64,000 nt of DNA from Pseudomonas vlassakiae (GCF_014269035.2 NZ_JABWRP020000001.1:1-64000), one strand, 5' to 3'; shown: positions 8,597-17,866, counted from the first letter of the stretch. A program made the numbers and translations. The notes: a model not told the origin generated them from the letters alone.

Positions 8597-9892
8597 ATGA
8601 AGATCAAAGGCATCCGTTGGTGGATGGTCAGCCTTGTCACGGCCGGGCTCGTCGTCAACTACCTCGCCCGCAACACCCTCTCGGTGGCAGCTCCCACCCT
8701 GATGACCGACCTTTCCATCACCACCGAGCAGTACGCCAAGATCGTCGCGACCTGGCAGATGTGTTACGCCCTCATGCAACCGATTGCTGGCTGGCTCATC
8801 GATTTCATCGGCACCAAGCTGGGCTTTGCCGTCTTCGCCTTGGCCTGGTCGCTGGCCTGTGCGGGGGCCGCCCTGGCCAGCGGTTGGCAGAGCATGGCGT
8901 TCCTGCGCGGGTTGCTGGGCATGACCGAGGCGGCCGGCTTGCCGGCCGGGGTCAAGGCCACCACCGAATGGTTCCCGGCCAAGGAGCGCTCGGTCGCCAT
9001 CGGCTGGTTCAACATCGGCTCGTCCTTGGGCGCATTGCTGGCGCCACCGCTGGTGGTATGGGCGATCCTGCACAGTGGCTGGCAACTGGCATTCGTCATC
9101 GTTGGCGCGTCCGGTGTGCTGTGGACCCTGCTGTGGATGCTGCTGTACAAGCATCCGCGTGATCAGCAGCGCCTGAGTGACGCCGAGCGTGACTACATCC
9201 TCAGCGGCCAGGAAGCCCACTTCAAAGCCGAGCAGCGTGAAAAGGGCGCGTGGAAGCGCATCTTCAAGACCCGCAACTTCTACGCGATCGCCTCGGCACG
9301 CATTCTTTCCGAGCCGGCCTGGCAGACCTTCAACGCCTGGATCCCGCTGTACCTGATGACCGAGCGGCACATGAACATCAAGGAAGTGGCGATGTTCGCC
9401 TGGCTGCCGTTCCTGGCTGCCGACATCGGCTGCGTGCTTGGGGGCTACCTGAGCCCACTGTTCCATCGTTACTTCAAGGTGTCGCTGTTCACCTCACGCA
9501 AGATGGTGCTGGTATTCGGCGCCAGCTGCATGATCGGCCCGGCCTGTATCGGTTTGGTCGAAAGCCCGTACACGGCGATCCTGCTGCTGTGCATTGGCGG
9601 CTTTGCCCACCAGACCTTGTCGGGGGCGCTGTATTCGATCACCTCGGATTCGTTCAGCAAGGACCAGGTGGCGACGGCGACCGGCATGGGCGGGATGTGT
9701 GGTTACCTGGGCGCGGCGCTGTTTACCCTGGTGTTCGGCATCCTGGTTACGCAAATTGGCTACAGCCCACTGTTCGTGGTGCTGGCGGCATTCGATATCG
9801 TGGCGGCAGTGCTGGTATGGAAGGTCGCACGCGAGGTGAATGGGGCTGCTTCGCCACAGCCCTTGGCAACCTCGTCCGAGGCACTGGCGTAA
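8597..9892 (+). CDS. MFS transporter, anion:cation symporter family, probable hexuronate permease (ExuT-like)
   Basis: 431 residues, 12 predicted membrane segments. The start 'MKIKGIRWWMVSLVTAGLVVNYLARNTLSVAAPTL' is characteristic of the ExuT/GudP branch of MFS anion:cation symporters, where the Asn-Tyr-x-x-R motif in helix 1 binds the carboxylate sugar. 'GLPAGVKATTEWFPAKERS' and 'GWFNIGSS' are also family motifs. Members import galacturonate, glucuronate or aldarates with protons. Its neighbours (uronate dehydrogenase, lactonase, TRAP system) support a hexuronate substrate. Two FadR-type operator motifs lie in the upstream region. Confidence 0.85.
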   Translation: MKIKGIRWWMVSLVTAGLVVNYLARNTLSVAAPTLMTDLSITTEQYAKIVATWQMCYALMQPIAGWLIDFIGTKLGFAVFALAWSLACAGAALASGWQSMAFLRGLLGMTEAAGLPAGVKATTEWFPAKERSVAIGWFNIGSSLGALLAPPLVVWAILHSGWQLAFVIVGASGVLWTLLWMLLYKHPRDQQRLSDAERDYILSGQEAHFKAEQREKGAWKRIFKTRNFYAIASARILSEPAWQTFNAWIPLYLMTERHMNIKEVAMFAWLPFLAADIGCVLGGYLSPLFHRYFKVSLFTSRKMVLVFGASCMIGPACIGLVESPYTAILLLCIGGFAHQTLSGALYSITSDSFSKDQVATATGMGGMCGYLGAALFTLVFGILVTQIGYSPLFVVLAAFDIVAAVLVWKVAREVNGAASPQPLATSSEALA

Positions 9893-9905
9893 GGCTTGAA
9901 GTCCT

Positions 9906-9924
9906 GGGGCTGTAAAGCAGCCCC
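9906..9924. terminator. Bidirectional terminator between MFS gene and epimerase gene
   Basis: GGGGCTG and CAGCCCC pair with a TAAAG loop in the 44-bp gap between two convergent genes. There is no long U-tract on either side. Confidence 0.5.
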
Positions 9925-9936
9925 AATCCCAGCCGG

Positions 9937-10806
9937 TCACATTGGCTGATAGTGCATCCTCAATCCCAGGCTGATCGATTCCCCCTGCTGCAACAGTCTC
10001 AATCCTGGTCGCCCTGGCAAGTGATGGGCATTGATCGGGTGGCTCACTGGCTCGAAGCAGAAGAATGGCTGCTCGTGCGGGCAGAACAACAGAAAATGTT
10101 CTGCGCCGCTGGCGCTGCATAGCAGCCGATACCCCGCGCCCGGCTGCTCGATCACGCAGTGGCCGGGCCATTCGCTGAAGGCATGGTCCACCACCGTGGC
10201 TGGCAGCGTCCGTGCCCGGGCGAAGTTCCAGTGATCAGGTACCGCGGCTTGCCGTGACGGCAATGCACCGTTCTCCGCCAGCCAAACGGTGCGCGCCTGC
10301 GCCTGCAATCGCGTATCAGGATGGCGTGGAAAGTAAGGATGCAGCCCGAGGCCATACCAGCTAGCCGCCGAATCCAGATGCGTGGCCTGCAGGTCGATGG
10401 CAAGGCAGCCCTCTTGCAGGTGCACATCCAGTGTCGCCCGGTAGGCAAACGGTAGTGTGCTGTCGAGGCTCAGGCGGGCGTGGTGCTCGCTGTGCTGCTC
10501 CACCTGCCAGGGCTGCTGCCAGGCACTGCCGTGGATCGGGTAGGGATCGTGCCCGGTGTTCGGTGCCAGGGCCAGCCAGCCATCGGGACGCTGGAAGCCG
10601 CCCTCGGCGATACGGTTGGACCAGGGGACCAAGGGGTAGCAGCCCAGGCGCCGCGGGCTGCCGCTGGCCAGGGCGGCCGCGTCGGCAGGGCGCAGCAACG
10701 CCTGGCCGGTGGCGCTGGCCTGCCAGTTGACCAGGCTGGCGCCCAGCTCAGGGGCGATGCTCAGGCGGGTCAGCGGGTCTTGCAGGTGCAGCAGGGGGAC
10801 GCTCAT
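9937..10806 (-). CDS. Aldose 1-epimerase family protein (mutarotase-like)
   Basis: 289 residues from ATG 'MSVPLLHLQDPLTRL'; the longer frame upstream is only antisense read-through of the EamA gene. The galactose-mutarotase fold is seen in 'LGCYPLVPWSNRIAEGGF' (conserved Asn-Arg), 'PIHGSAWQQPW' (His) and 'GLGLHPYFPRHPDT' (catalytic-type His), with a glutamate near 'FCFEPVSH'. It probably interconverts anomers of the imported sugar acid, so that the dehydrogenase gets the right form. Its start overlaps the EamA stop by one base, making it the last gene of the uronate run. Confidence 0.85.
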   Translation of the reverse strand: MSVPLLHLQDPLTRLSIAPELGASLVNWQASATGQALLRPADAAALASGSPRRLGCYPLVPWSNRIAEGGFQRPDGWLALAPNTGHDPYPIHGSAWQQPWQVEQHSEHHARLSLDSTLPFAYRATLDVHLQEGCLAIDLQATHLDSAASWYGLGLHPYFPRHPDTRLQAQARTVWLAENGALPSRQAAVPDHWNFARARTLPATVVDHAFSEWPGHCVIEQPGAGYRLLCSASGAEHFLLFCPHEQPFFCFEPVSHPINAHHLPGRPGLRLLQQGESISLGLRMHYQPM

Positions 10807-11726
10807 CAGGGCCTCCGGTAGGTCAGCAGGACGATGCCGCACACCACCACGGCACCGCCAATCAATTGCAAGCCACTGAGTTGCTGGCCGAGCAACGCCC
10901 AGCCCAACAGCAGGGTAGCGATGGGCTCTACGTTCATCACCGGAGCGTTCTGCGCCATGTTCAGCCTTGGCACACAGACGAACAGCAAGGTGAAGGCCAC
11001 GCCATACAGCACTACCAGGCTGGCCAGTGCCACCCAGCCGGTGGTGCTGCCCGGCAGCGACAAGCCGGCAGGCATCACGCCGCTGATACCCGCGGCCAGC
11101 ATGCTGGTGAACACGATCAGCAAAGTCAGCAGGCTGCGCACCGGGCCGCGTACGGCGGCCAGCTTGTGGTCGGTGATCCACAGGGCGCAGGCAAACACGC
11201 AGGCGGCGCAGAACGCCAAGCCCACACCCAGGCTCCAGTGCGGACTGGCATTGCCACCGTCGGCCAGCCGTGCCGGTATATCCAGCGCCAGTACCAGGCC
11301 ACACAGGATCAGCCCCATGAACAACAGCGTGCGTCTACTCGGGCGGGTCCCCCCCAGTGCCCAGGTCAGCAACGCCAGGAGCATGGGAAAGGTATTGCCC
11401 ACCAGCAGCGCCAGGGCCACCGGAATGCGCGCCACTGCCGAATACAGGCAGAGGCTCTGGGTTGCAATCAGCAGGCCCAACAGCACTTGCCAGCGCCGTG
11501 TGCCGGCAGGCAGGCCGAGCGGCTGGCGTTGCCACAGCACCAAGCTGGCCAGCACCAGGAACGTGATACCCGAGCGGCAGAGAATGGCCAGCAGCACCCC
11601 GGTGTCGTTGTCGAAGGCGATGCGGGCGGCGATGTGGTTGCCGGCGAACGAGCAGGCCAGCAGGGCCAGAAGGGCGATGGCGAGGTTACGGGGAAAGAGC
11701 GGTGCAGCAGAAGAAGAGACAGCCAT
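10806..11726 (-). CDS. EamA-family (drug/metabolite) transporter
   Basis: About 306 residues from ATG 'MAVSSSAAPLF'; a GTG two codons upstream is an alternative start. Ten hydrophobic helices in two EamA halves (about 15-150 and 165-300), as usual for DMT exporters, with 'PVMNVEPIATLLLGWALLGQQLSGLQLIGGAVV' in the last repeat. These proteins export amino acids, sugars or metabolites. Being inside the uronate gene run suggests a sugar-acid or an intermediate, but the family is too broad to name one. Confidence 0.8.
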   Translation of the reverse strand: MAVSSSAAPLFPRNLAIALLALLACSFAGNHIAARIAFDNDTGVLLAILCRSGITFLVLASLVLWQRQPLGLPAGTRRWQVLLGLLIATQSLCLYSAVARIPVALALLVGNTFPMLLALLTWALGGTRPSRRTLLFMGLILCGLVLALDIPARLADGGNASPHWSLGVGLAFCAACVFACALWITDHKLAAVRGPVRSLLTLLIVFTSMLAAGISGVMPAGLSLPGSTTGWVALASLVVLYGVAFTLLFVCVPRLNMAQNAPVMNVEPIATLLLGWALLGQQLSGLQLIGGAVVVCGIVLLTYRRP

Positions 11727-11783
11727 GTGCACGATCCGTTTGCATGAGAGCCCGGGACCGCAAAACGGCCCCGGTTACTGGAA

Positions 11784-13064
11784 CTACAGGACGACGCTCG
11801 GCAGCCACAGCGAGATGGCCGGAACGTAGGTCACCGCCATCAGCACCAGGAACAACGCCAGGTAAAACGGCAGCAACGCCTTCACCGTGGCCTCGATGCT
11901 GACCTTGCCAATCGCTGACCCGACGAACAGCACCGCCCCCACCGGCGGGGTGATCAGCCCGATCCCCAGGTTGACCAGCATGATCATGCCGAAGTGCACC
12001 GGGTCCACGCCGATACCGGTAATCACCGGCAGCAGGATCGGCGTGAGGATCAGGATCAGCGGTGCCATGTCCATCACCGTGCCCAGCAGCAGGAGCATGA
12101 AGTTGATGCACATCAGGATCACGTAGCGGTTATCCGACAGGGTCAGGAACGCCGTGGTGATCTTCGACGGGATCTGCATCAGGGTCATCACATAGCCGAA
12201 GCTTGCGGCGAAGCCGATCAGGATCATCACGATCGAGATGGTGCGTACTGTGCGGTGCATCAGCTTGGGCAGGTCGCGCCACTTGTAGTCGCGATAGATG
12301 AACATGGTCACGAAGAACGACCACACCACCGCCACCGCAGCCGACTCGGTCGCGGTGAACACGCCCGACAGGATGCCGCCAAGGATGATCACCATGGCCA
12401 TCAGGCCCCACAGGGCTTCACCGGCAATCTTCAGCGCCTGGCGCAGCGGGATCACCTCGCCCTTGGGGTAGTTGCGCTTCTTGGCGAAGATCAGGCACAG
12501 GCCCATCATCACTGCGCTCAGCAGCAGCCCGGGCATCACCCCGGCCATGAACAGCGAAGCGATCGACACCGTTCCCCCAGCTGCCAGCGAGTACAGCACC
12601 GAGTTGTGGCTCGGCGGCGTCAGCAGCGCCTGCACCGAGCCGCTCACGGTCACGGCTGTGGAGAATTCACGCGGGTAGCCCTTGCGCTCCATTTCCGGGA
12701 TCAGCACCGAGCCCACCGATGCGGTATCCGCTACCGACGAGCCGGAGATGGCTCCGAAGAAGGTCGACGCGGTGATGTTGACCAACGAAAGTCCCCCGCG
12801 CACGAAGCCCACCAGCACCCCGGCGAACGCTACCAGGCGCCGTGACATGCCGCCCTCGGCCATGATCGCACCGGCCAGTACGAAGAATGGAATGGCCAGC
12901 AGCGAAAACTTGTTAACACCACTGGCGACCTGGATCATCATCGCCTGCAACGGGATGTCGATGTACCAGGCGCCGATCAGTGCCGACAGGCCCAGGGCGT
13001 AGGCCACCGGCATGCCCAGCAGGATCAGCGCGATGAAACTGCCCAACAGAATGAACGCATCCAT
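11784..13064 (-). CDS. TRAP transporter large permease (DctM)
   Basis: 426 residues, about 12 membrane segments, with TRAP-large motifs 'AIPFFVLAGAIMAEGGMSRRLVAF', 'ASTFFGAISGSSVADTASVGSVLIPEM' and 'VMDMAPLILILTPILLPV'. DctM is the sodium-driven translocation channel of TRAP transporters. It abuts the small permease gene with no gap (stop at 13065-13067, ATG at 13064). With the DctP binding protein and the uronate dehydrogenase upstream, it should import a hexuronate. Confidence 0.93.
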   Translation of the reverse strand: MDAFILLGSFIALILLGMPVAYALGLSALIGAWYIDIPLQAMMIQVASGVNKFSLLAIPFFVLAGAIMAEGGMSRRLVAFAGVLVGFVRGGLSLVNITASTFFGAISGSSVADTASVGSVLIPEMERKGYPREFSTAVTVSGSVQALLTPPSHNSVLYSLAAGGTVSIASLFMAGVMPGLLLSAVMMGLCLIFAKKRNYPKGEVIPLRQALKIAGEALWGLMAMVIILGGILSGVFTATESAAVAVVWSFFVTMFIYRDYKWRDLPKLMHRTVRTISIVMILIGFAASFGYVMTLMQIPSKITTAFLTLSDNRYVILMCINFMLLLLGTVMDMAPLILILTPILLPVITGIGVDPVHFGMIMLVNLGIGLITPPVGAVLFVGSAIGKVSIEATVKALLPFYLALFLVLMAVTYVPAISLWLPSVVL

Positions 13065-13598
13065 TTACGCCGCCCCCTCGTGTTCTTCAACCAGGTCGAA
13101 GCGCACCACCTTGCGCTGGCTCTGGTCGCCCAGCAGAAGTTTCTCCAGCACGAAGATCAGCGTCAGCACGCCGCCGACCGGGATCGGCGCGTAGCTCATG
13201 CCCACCCGCACGCCGGGCAGCGAGGCCATGTACTGGTTCCAGGTGGTGACGCACAGCTTGTAGCCGTACCAGGTCATGAACACGCAGACCCCCACCATCA
13301 ACAGTTGAGTGAACACCGCCACCAGCCGACGCAGCGGTTGCGGCAGGCGGTCGGTGATCATCGCCACCGCCATGTGCGCGCCGGCGCGGTAGCTGGCCGC
13401 GGCGCCGATGAAGGTGAACAGCACCATCAGCAGGATCGACACCGGCTCCGGCCAGCTGGACCCGGTACCCAGCACGTAGCGGGCAAAGATGCCCCAAGGG
13501 ATGATCAGCGACATGGTCAGGATCGACAGGCCGGCGACCCAGATGCAGGTGCGGTACAGCGTGTCGTTGACGCTCAGGAAAAGCATTTTCATAGGCAT
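13065..13598 (-). CDS. TRAP transporter small permease (DctQ)
   Basis: About 177 residues, four membrane helices, with the family motif 'SSWPEPVSILLMVLFTFIGAAASYRAGAHMAV'. Start choice is uncertain: ATG at 13598 and ATG at 13592 are both possible, a GTG lies just before, and none has a clear Shine-Dalgarno site. DctQ supports DctM in the membrane. A C-terminal charged tail ('RFDLVEEHEGAA') precedes the DctM start. Confidence 0.9.
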   Translation of the reverse strand: MPMKMLFLSVNDTLYRTCIWVAGLSILTMSLIIPWGIFARYVLGTGSSWPEPVSILLMVLFTFIGAAASYRAGAHMAVAMITDRLPQPLRRLVAVFTQLLMVGVCVFMTWYGYKLCVTTWNQYMASLPGVRVGMSYAPIPVGGVLTLIFVLEKLLLGDQSQRKVVRFDLVEEHEGAA

Positions 13599-13659
13599 CA
13601 CCAGAGCGGCAGGGCGACGGGCGTCGCACTGCCGAGGTCATCTTGGGAGGAGGGCCGGG

Positions 13660-14631
13660 TTACTGGACCGCGTCGATACGCTTCATCAGGTCGGCATATT
13701 GCGCACCGTACTTCTCGCGCACCGGGGCGGTGGCGTCGTAGAACGGCTTGGTGTCGACGGCGATGAACTCGACACCGGCGGCCTTGAGCTTCTCTTCGCT
13801 GGCGGCGGACTTGGCGTCCCACAGTGCGCGTTCTTCCATCTGCGCTTCACGGGCAACCTTCTTCACCAGCACCTGCTGCTCAGGCGTGAGCCTGTTCCAG
13901 GTGGTCTTGGACATCACCACCGGCTCCGGCAGGATCAGGTGATTGGTCAGGGTGAAGTACTTGGCGCTCTGGTAGTGGTTGTGTTCGAGCAGGGTCGGCG
14001 GGTTGTTCTCGGCGCCGTCGATCACCCCGGTCTGCAGCGCGCTGAAGATTTCGCCGGTGTCCATGGCGATACCATTGCCACCCATGGCGTTCATCATGTC
14101 GATGAACAGCGGGTTGCCCTGCACGCGGATTTTCATGCCCTTGAGGTCTTCGAGGCTGCGCACCGGCTTCTTGGTGTAGAGGCTGCGTGAGCCGCCATCC
14201 ATCCATGCCAGGGCCACCAGGTTGAATTCGGAGTTGGTGATCTTGTCGAGGATCTCCTGGCCGATTTCACCGTCGATGATCTTGCGCATGTGCTCATGGT
14301 CACGGAACACGAACGGCATGTTGAACACATTCACGTCCGGCACCACCGGGCCGACGATACCGAGGCTGACGCGGGTCATCTGCACGGCACCGATCTGCGC
14401 CTGCTCGATCACTTCCTTTTCCGAACCCAGCACGCCGCCGGCGAACATCTTGAAGGTGATTTCGCCATTGCTGGCCTGTTCGAGCTTCTTGCCCATGTTC
14501 TGTTCGGCGACCACGGTCGGGTAGCCGGCCGGGTGGATCTCGGCGAACTTGATGTCGAGTGCCGAGGCCGGCAGTGACAGGCTGAACGCGAATGGGAGTA
14601 CGGCAAGAAGCAGCTTGCGTTTGAAGGTCAT
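13660..14631 (-). CDS. TRAP transporter periplasmic solute-binding protein (DctP)
   Basis: 323 residues with a signal peptide (cleavage likely after 'LPASA'). DctP hallmarks are 'GEITFKMFAGGVLGSEKEVIEQAQIGAVQMT', 'SLEDLKGMKIRVQGNPLFIDMMNAMGG' (the arginine of KIRVQ binds the substrate carboxylate) and 'ALQTGVIDGAENNP'. It captures a carboxylated sugar in the periplasm for the DctQM permease. GGAG lies 8 bp before the ATG. It comes 74 bp after the lactonase gene in the uronate run. Galacturonate or glucuronate is inferred from context. Confidence 0.92.
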   Translation of the reverse strand: MTFKRKLLLAVLPFAFSLSLPASALDIKFAEIHPAGYPTVVAEQNMGKKLEQASNGEITFKMFAGGVLGSEKEVIEQAQIGAVQMTRVSLGIVGPVVPDVNVFNMPFVFRDHEHMRKIIDGEIGQEILDKITNSEFNLVALAWMDGGSRSLYTKKPVRSLEDLKGMKIRVQGNPLFIDMMNAMGGNGIAMDTGEIFSALQTGVIDGAENNPPTLLEHNHYQSAKYFTLTNHLILPEPVVMSKTTWNRLTPEQQVLVKKVAREAQMEERALWDAKSAASEEKLKAAGVEFIAVDTKPFYDATAPVREKYGAQYADLMKRIDAVQ

Positions 14632-14705
14632 GGTGAAACTCCGTGGTTTTTATTATCTGGTTTCGCGCGCGAGTGTCGGGTGCTGCGGTGTTGCATGGGC
14701 CGCGG

Positions 14706-15581
14706 TCAGCCGCGCCAGGCAGGTTCCTCCAGGCCTTGGACGCCGGGGCGCAGGGCAAATACGCCACCGGCCAGGGGCTGGTCGCTGAGGTCACTGCCTG
14801 CAGGGCGGATCGAGGTGACGAACAAGGTGTCGAGGTTGGCCCCGCCGAAGGCGCACATCGCCGGTTTTTTTACCGGCACGCTGAGCGAGCGGTCGAGCCG
14901 CCCGTCGGGCGTGAACCGGTGGATCTGCCCGGCGTCGTTGCCGCAGATCCAGTAGCAGCCGTCGGCATCGACGGCGGCGCCGTCGGGGCGGCCGGGGAAG
15001 GCGCGCATGTCGACGAACAGCCGCTGGCTGTGCGGGGTGCCGCTGTCGGTGTCGTAATCGAACGTCCAGATCTTCTGCACGTTGGGATGCGAGTCGGACA
15101 GGTACATGCGCGTGCCGTCCGGGCTGAAGGCCAGGCCGTTGGGCACGATCATGTCCTTGAGCTGCTGGTGCAACCGGCCCTCGCCATCGAGCCGGTACAG
15201 CGTGCCGACATGGGCGCCTTGCTGCATGTCCATCAACATGCTGCCGGCCCAGAACCGGCCCTGGCGGTCGCAGCGGCCATCGTTGAAACGCATGCCGTGT
15301 TGCGGGTGTTCGACTGCGGCGAACCGGTGGCTGTCGAGGCGGCCGTCGGCCTGGGCCTGCAGCTGGAATATGCCGCTTTCCATGCCAGCGACCCAGCCCC
15401 GTTCGGTGCGGGCGATGCAGGCGAGCATCTCGTCACCCTGCCAGACCTGATGGGCGCCGTCCTGCCAGCGGTGCAACTGACGGGCCGGGATATCGACCCA
15501 GTACAGGGCCTGTTCGCTGGGGTGCCATACAGGGCTTTCACCGGTGCCATTGCGGGCGTCGACGATCAGTTCGCAGTGCAT
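14706..15581 (-). CDS. SMP-30/gluconolactonase family lactonase (aldarolactone hydrolase)
   Basis: 291 residues from ATG 'MHCELIVDARNGTGESPVW', preceded by a strong AGGAGG site. The beta-propeller metal ligands are visible: Glu15 in 'GTGESPVW', Asn in 'VPNGLAFSPDG' and Asp in 'GRPDGAAVDADG'. The family hydrolyses sugar lactones. Uronate dehydrogenase, encoded 26 bp upstream, makes hexaro-lactones; this enzyme would open them to glucarate or galactarate, as I recall for the P. putida and Agrobacterium pathways. Cytoplasmic: no signal peptide. Confidence 0.88.
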   Translation of the reverse strand: MHCELIVDARNGTGESPVWHPSEQALYWVDIPARQLHRWQDGAHQVWQGDEMLACIARTERGWVAGMESGIFQLQAQADGRLDSHRFAAVEHPQHGMRFNDGRCDRQGRFWAGSMLMDMQQGAHVGTLYRLDGEGRLHQQLKDMIVPNGLAFSPDGTRMYLSDSHPNVQKIWTFDYDTDSGTPHSQRLFVDMRAFPGRPDGAAVDADGCYWICGNDAGQIHRFTPDGRLDRSLSVPVKKPAMCAFGGANLDTLFVTSIRPAGSDLSDQPLAGGVFALRPGVQGLEEPAWRG

Positions 15582-15607
15582 ACTGGAGCCTCCTGGCAGG
15601 GGGGGTG

Positions 15608-16414
15608 TCAGCTGAACGGGCCGGCAGCGACGAAGGCGCCACCCTGGTAGACCATGCTCGGGTCGTCGGCGGCGGGCGCCGGTTTGGCCTCGACTGCGGC
15701 GCGGAACACTTCCGAGGTGTCCTTGGGTTGGTAGCCTAGGTGCGCAGCATGGCGGTTGTCCCACCAGACGGTGCGGTTGTCTGAGGCGCCGTAGACCACG
15801 GTGTGGCCGACATCGGCGGTGAACAGGCCGCGCTCGATCAGCTGGGTGAGGTCGTCGTAGCTCAGCCAGGTGCTGAGCATGCGTAAATTCTGTGGCTCGT
15901 CGAACGAGGAGCCGATGCGGATGCTGACGGTCTCGATGCCGTAGCGGTCGTAGTAGAAGCTGGCGACATCCTCGCCGTAGCACTTGGACAGGCCGTAGTA
16001 GCTGTCGGGGCGGCGCAGGGCATGGGCGTCGATCGTCTGGTCCTGACGATAGAAGCCAATCACATGGTTGGAGCTGGCGAAGATGATGCGTTTGACCCCG
16101 TGCTTGCGTGCGGCTTCGTAGATGTGGAAAACACCGCAGATATTGGGGCCGAGGATGTCCTCGAAGGCGTGCTCGGTGGACACGCCCCCGAAGTGGACGA
16201 TAGCGTCGACGCCTTCGACCAGGGCATGAACCGCGGCCTTGTCGGCCAAGTCGCAAGGGACGACTTCTTCATGGGGGCCAGTGGCAGGGGCCATCGGCGC
16301 GATATCGGAAAGGCGCAGGACTTCGGCGAAGCCGGTGAGGCGTTGGCGAAGCACCTTGCCCAGGCCGCCTGCGGCTCCGGTGAGCAGCAGGCGCTTGAAG
16401 GGGGTGGTGGTCAT
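15608..16414 (-). CDS. udh: NAD-dependent uronate dehydrogenase
   Basis: 268 residues, extended short-chain dehydrogenase fold. The NAD motif is TGAAGGLG at 12-19; Ser115 ('FASSNH'), Tyr140 and Lys144 ('SYYGLSK') form the catalytic triad. Length and motifs match P. putida uronate dehydrogenase (EC 1.1.1.203), which oxidises D-galacturonate or D-glucuronate to the aldaro-lactone. It is the first gene of a likely seven-gene minus-strand operon: udh, lactonase, dctP, dctQ, dctM, EamA, epimerase. A degenerate FadR-type motif lies 28 bp upstream of its start codon. Confidence 0.92.
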   Translation of the reverse strand: MTTTPFKRLLLTGAAGGLGKVLRQRLTGFAEVLRLSDIAPMAPATGPHEEVVPCDLADKAAVHALVEGVDAIVHFGGVSTEHAFEDILGPNICGVFHIYEAARKHGVKRIIFASSNHVIGFYRQDQTIDAHALRRPDSYYGLSKCYGEDVASFYYDRYGIETVSIRIGSSFDEPQNLRMLSTWLSYDDLTQLIERGLFTADVGHTVVYGASDNRTVWWDNRHAAHLGYQPKDTSEVFRAAVEAKPAPAADDPSMVYQGGAFVAAGPFS

Positions 16415-16441
16415 GGCAGCTCTACTTGTGATTGTTGTAAG

Positions 16442-16452
16442 TTGTCGTATGA
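16442..16452. promoter_or_regulatory. Degenerate FadR-type GntR operator motif, site 3 (upstream of udh)
   Basis: TTGTCGTATGA matches TNGTNNNACNA except for one base (C to T at position 9), and lies 28-38 bp upstream of the udh start, where it would overlap the promoter. Confidence 0.4.
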
Positions 16453-16510
16453 CTCGACTGATTATCGGCAGCGCTTCCCGAGGTTGTCAATGCTGTTTAC
16501 CTGGATTCTG

Positions 16511-16597
16511 AGGCCTCATCGCGGCTAAAGCCGCTACAGGAACAGCGTTGCCTTCAGGTGTCGCGCGGTCCCTGTAGGCGCGGCTTTAGCCGCGAAC
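16511..16597. repeat. Inverted pair of REP elements
   Basis: Two putida-type REP units face each other: 16511-16540 (GCGGCTAAAGCCGCTACAGG) and 16570-16597 (CCTGTAGGCGCGGCTTTAGC). They lie between the udh promoter and the 3' end of the porin gene, and may act as transcript ends or gyrase/IHF-type sites as in other BIME pairs. Confidence 0.8.
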
Positions 16598-16621
16598 ACG
16601 GGCGAAGCCCGTGCCATGCGA

Positions 16622-17866
16622 TCACAGCAGCGACAGTGGATAGTTGAAGATCAACCGGTTCTCATCGAATTCGTTGTTGCTGTAGTCGCGACGAATGCTC
16701 GAGTTGCGCCATTTCACACTCAAATCCTTGAACGGCCCGCTCTGGATCACATAGGCCAGTTCCGACTCGCGGACCCATTCCTTGCCATCGGTCACCGACC
16801 CGGTGTGCACGTCGCGGCCACTGATATAGCGGTTCATCAAGGTCAGCCCGGGCACCCCGAGCGTCACGAAGTTGAAGTCATGGCGCACCTGCCACGAGCG
16901 CTCTTCGGCATTGTCGAAGCTGGAGTTGTAGCTGTCGTTGGCCAAGGTCCCGCCGCTGGTGCCATTGACCCGCATCCAGGTATCGCCATCGACTTTCTGC
17001 AGCCCGATCCAGAAGGTGTTGCCGCCGTATCTGGCCGAGAACATCCCCGAATAGGTCTTGTTGTCCAGCTTGCCGGCACGTTCCGAGCCGTCCTCGCCAC
17101 CGCGGAAGTAGCCCAGGTTGGCGCCGAGGGTCCAGCCGCCCAGCGCCTGGCTGTGGCTCAGTTGCAGGTATTGCTGCGCGTAGACGTCCTTGAGCACCGC
17201 GTTCCATAGCCCGACCAGGGTGCGGTTCTGGTTGAACGTGTATTCGCCACCGACAAAGTTGAAGCGGTCCGATACGCCGCCGCCGTAGCTCATGTCTTCC
17301 ATGCTCGCATCGTTGCGCGGGCTGTTGCCGCGGAACTGGCCGCCATACAGGGTCAGCCCGGCAATTTCGCTGGAGGTTACCTGGCCGCCGCGGAAGGTCT
17401 GCGGCAGTGAGCGACCATCGTCAGAGCGCAAAATCGGCAGCACCGGCATCCACTCGCCGATCTTCAGTTCGGTCTTGGATATACGCGCTTTGCCTGCTAC
17501 TGCCAGGCGCCCGTAGTCATCCGCCGGCTTGCCATCGTCATGGCGTGGCAGCAGCGCCGTGCCGTAGGTGCCGCCACCGCCATCGAGCTTCAGTGACCAC
17601 AGCCCCAGCACATCCGCGCCAAACCCCACCGGCCCCTCGGTGAAGCCGGAACGGGCGTCGAGAATGAAGCTTTGGGTCCATTCTTCAGCTTTGCTCTGTG
17701 GGTTGCCGGGGTTGGTGAAGTTACGGTTGATGTAGAAGTTGCGTAGGCCCAACACGGCCTTGCTGTCTTCGACGAAGCCCTGGGCGAGGCTGATGCCCGG
17801 CATGCCGCCGAGCAGGCTGGCGCCGAGTAGCGCAAAGGGAAGGGATGTCTGGCAGATTTTCGACAT
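16622..17866 (-). CDS. OprD-family outer-membrane porin
   Basis: 414 residues with a signal peptide ending 'GISLAQG'. OprD hallmarks are 'FVEDSKAVLGLRNFYINRNF', 'EWTQSFILDARSGFTEGPVGFGADVLG' and 'SRTL'-type barrel ends finishing 'DENRLIFNYPLSLL' (C-terminal hydrophobic residue for BAM recognition). These 18-strand porins take up small carboxylates. With udh and TRAP genes downstream and a perfect FadR-type motif in its promoter, it is probably the outer-membrane entry for the sugar acid. Confidence 0.9.
   Translation of the reverse strand: MSKICQTSLPFALLGASLLGGMPGISLAQGFVEDSKAVLGLRNFYINRNFTNPGNPQSKAEEWTQSFILDARSGFTEGPVGFGADVLGLWSLKLDGGGGTYGTALLPRHDDGKPADDYGRLAVAGKARISKTELKIGEWMPVLPILRSDDGRSLPQTFRGGQVTSSEIAGLTLYGGQFRGNSPRNDASMEDMSYGGGVSDRFNFVGGEYTFNQNRTLVGLWNAVLKDVYAQQYLQLSHSQALGGWTLGANLGYFRGGEDGSERAGKLDNKTYSGMFSARYGGNTFWIGLQKVDGDTWMRVNGTSGGTLANDSYNSSFDNAEERSWQVRHDFNFVTLGVPGLTLMNRYISGRDVHTGSVTDGKEWVRESELAYVIQSGPFKDLSVKWRNSSIRRDYSNNEFDENRLIFNYPLSLL

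Noticed and set aside
10834..11829. Long plus-strand frames opposite the EamA gene
   Set aside because: Low-complexity translation and antisense to a clear membrane transporter.
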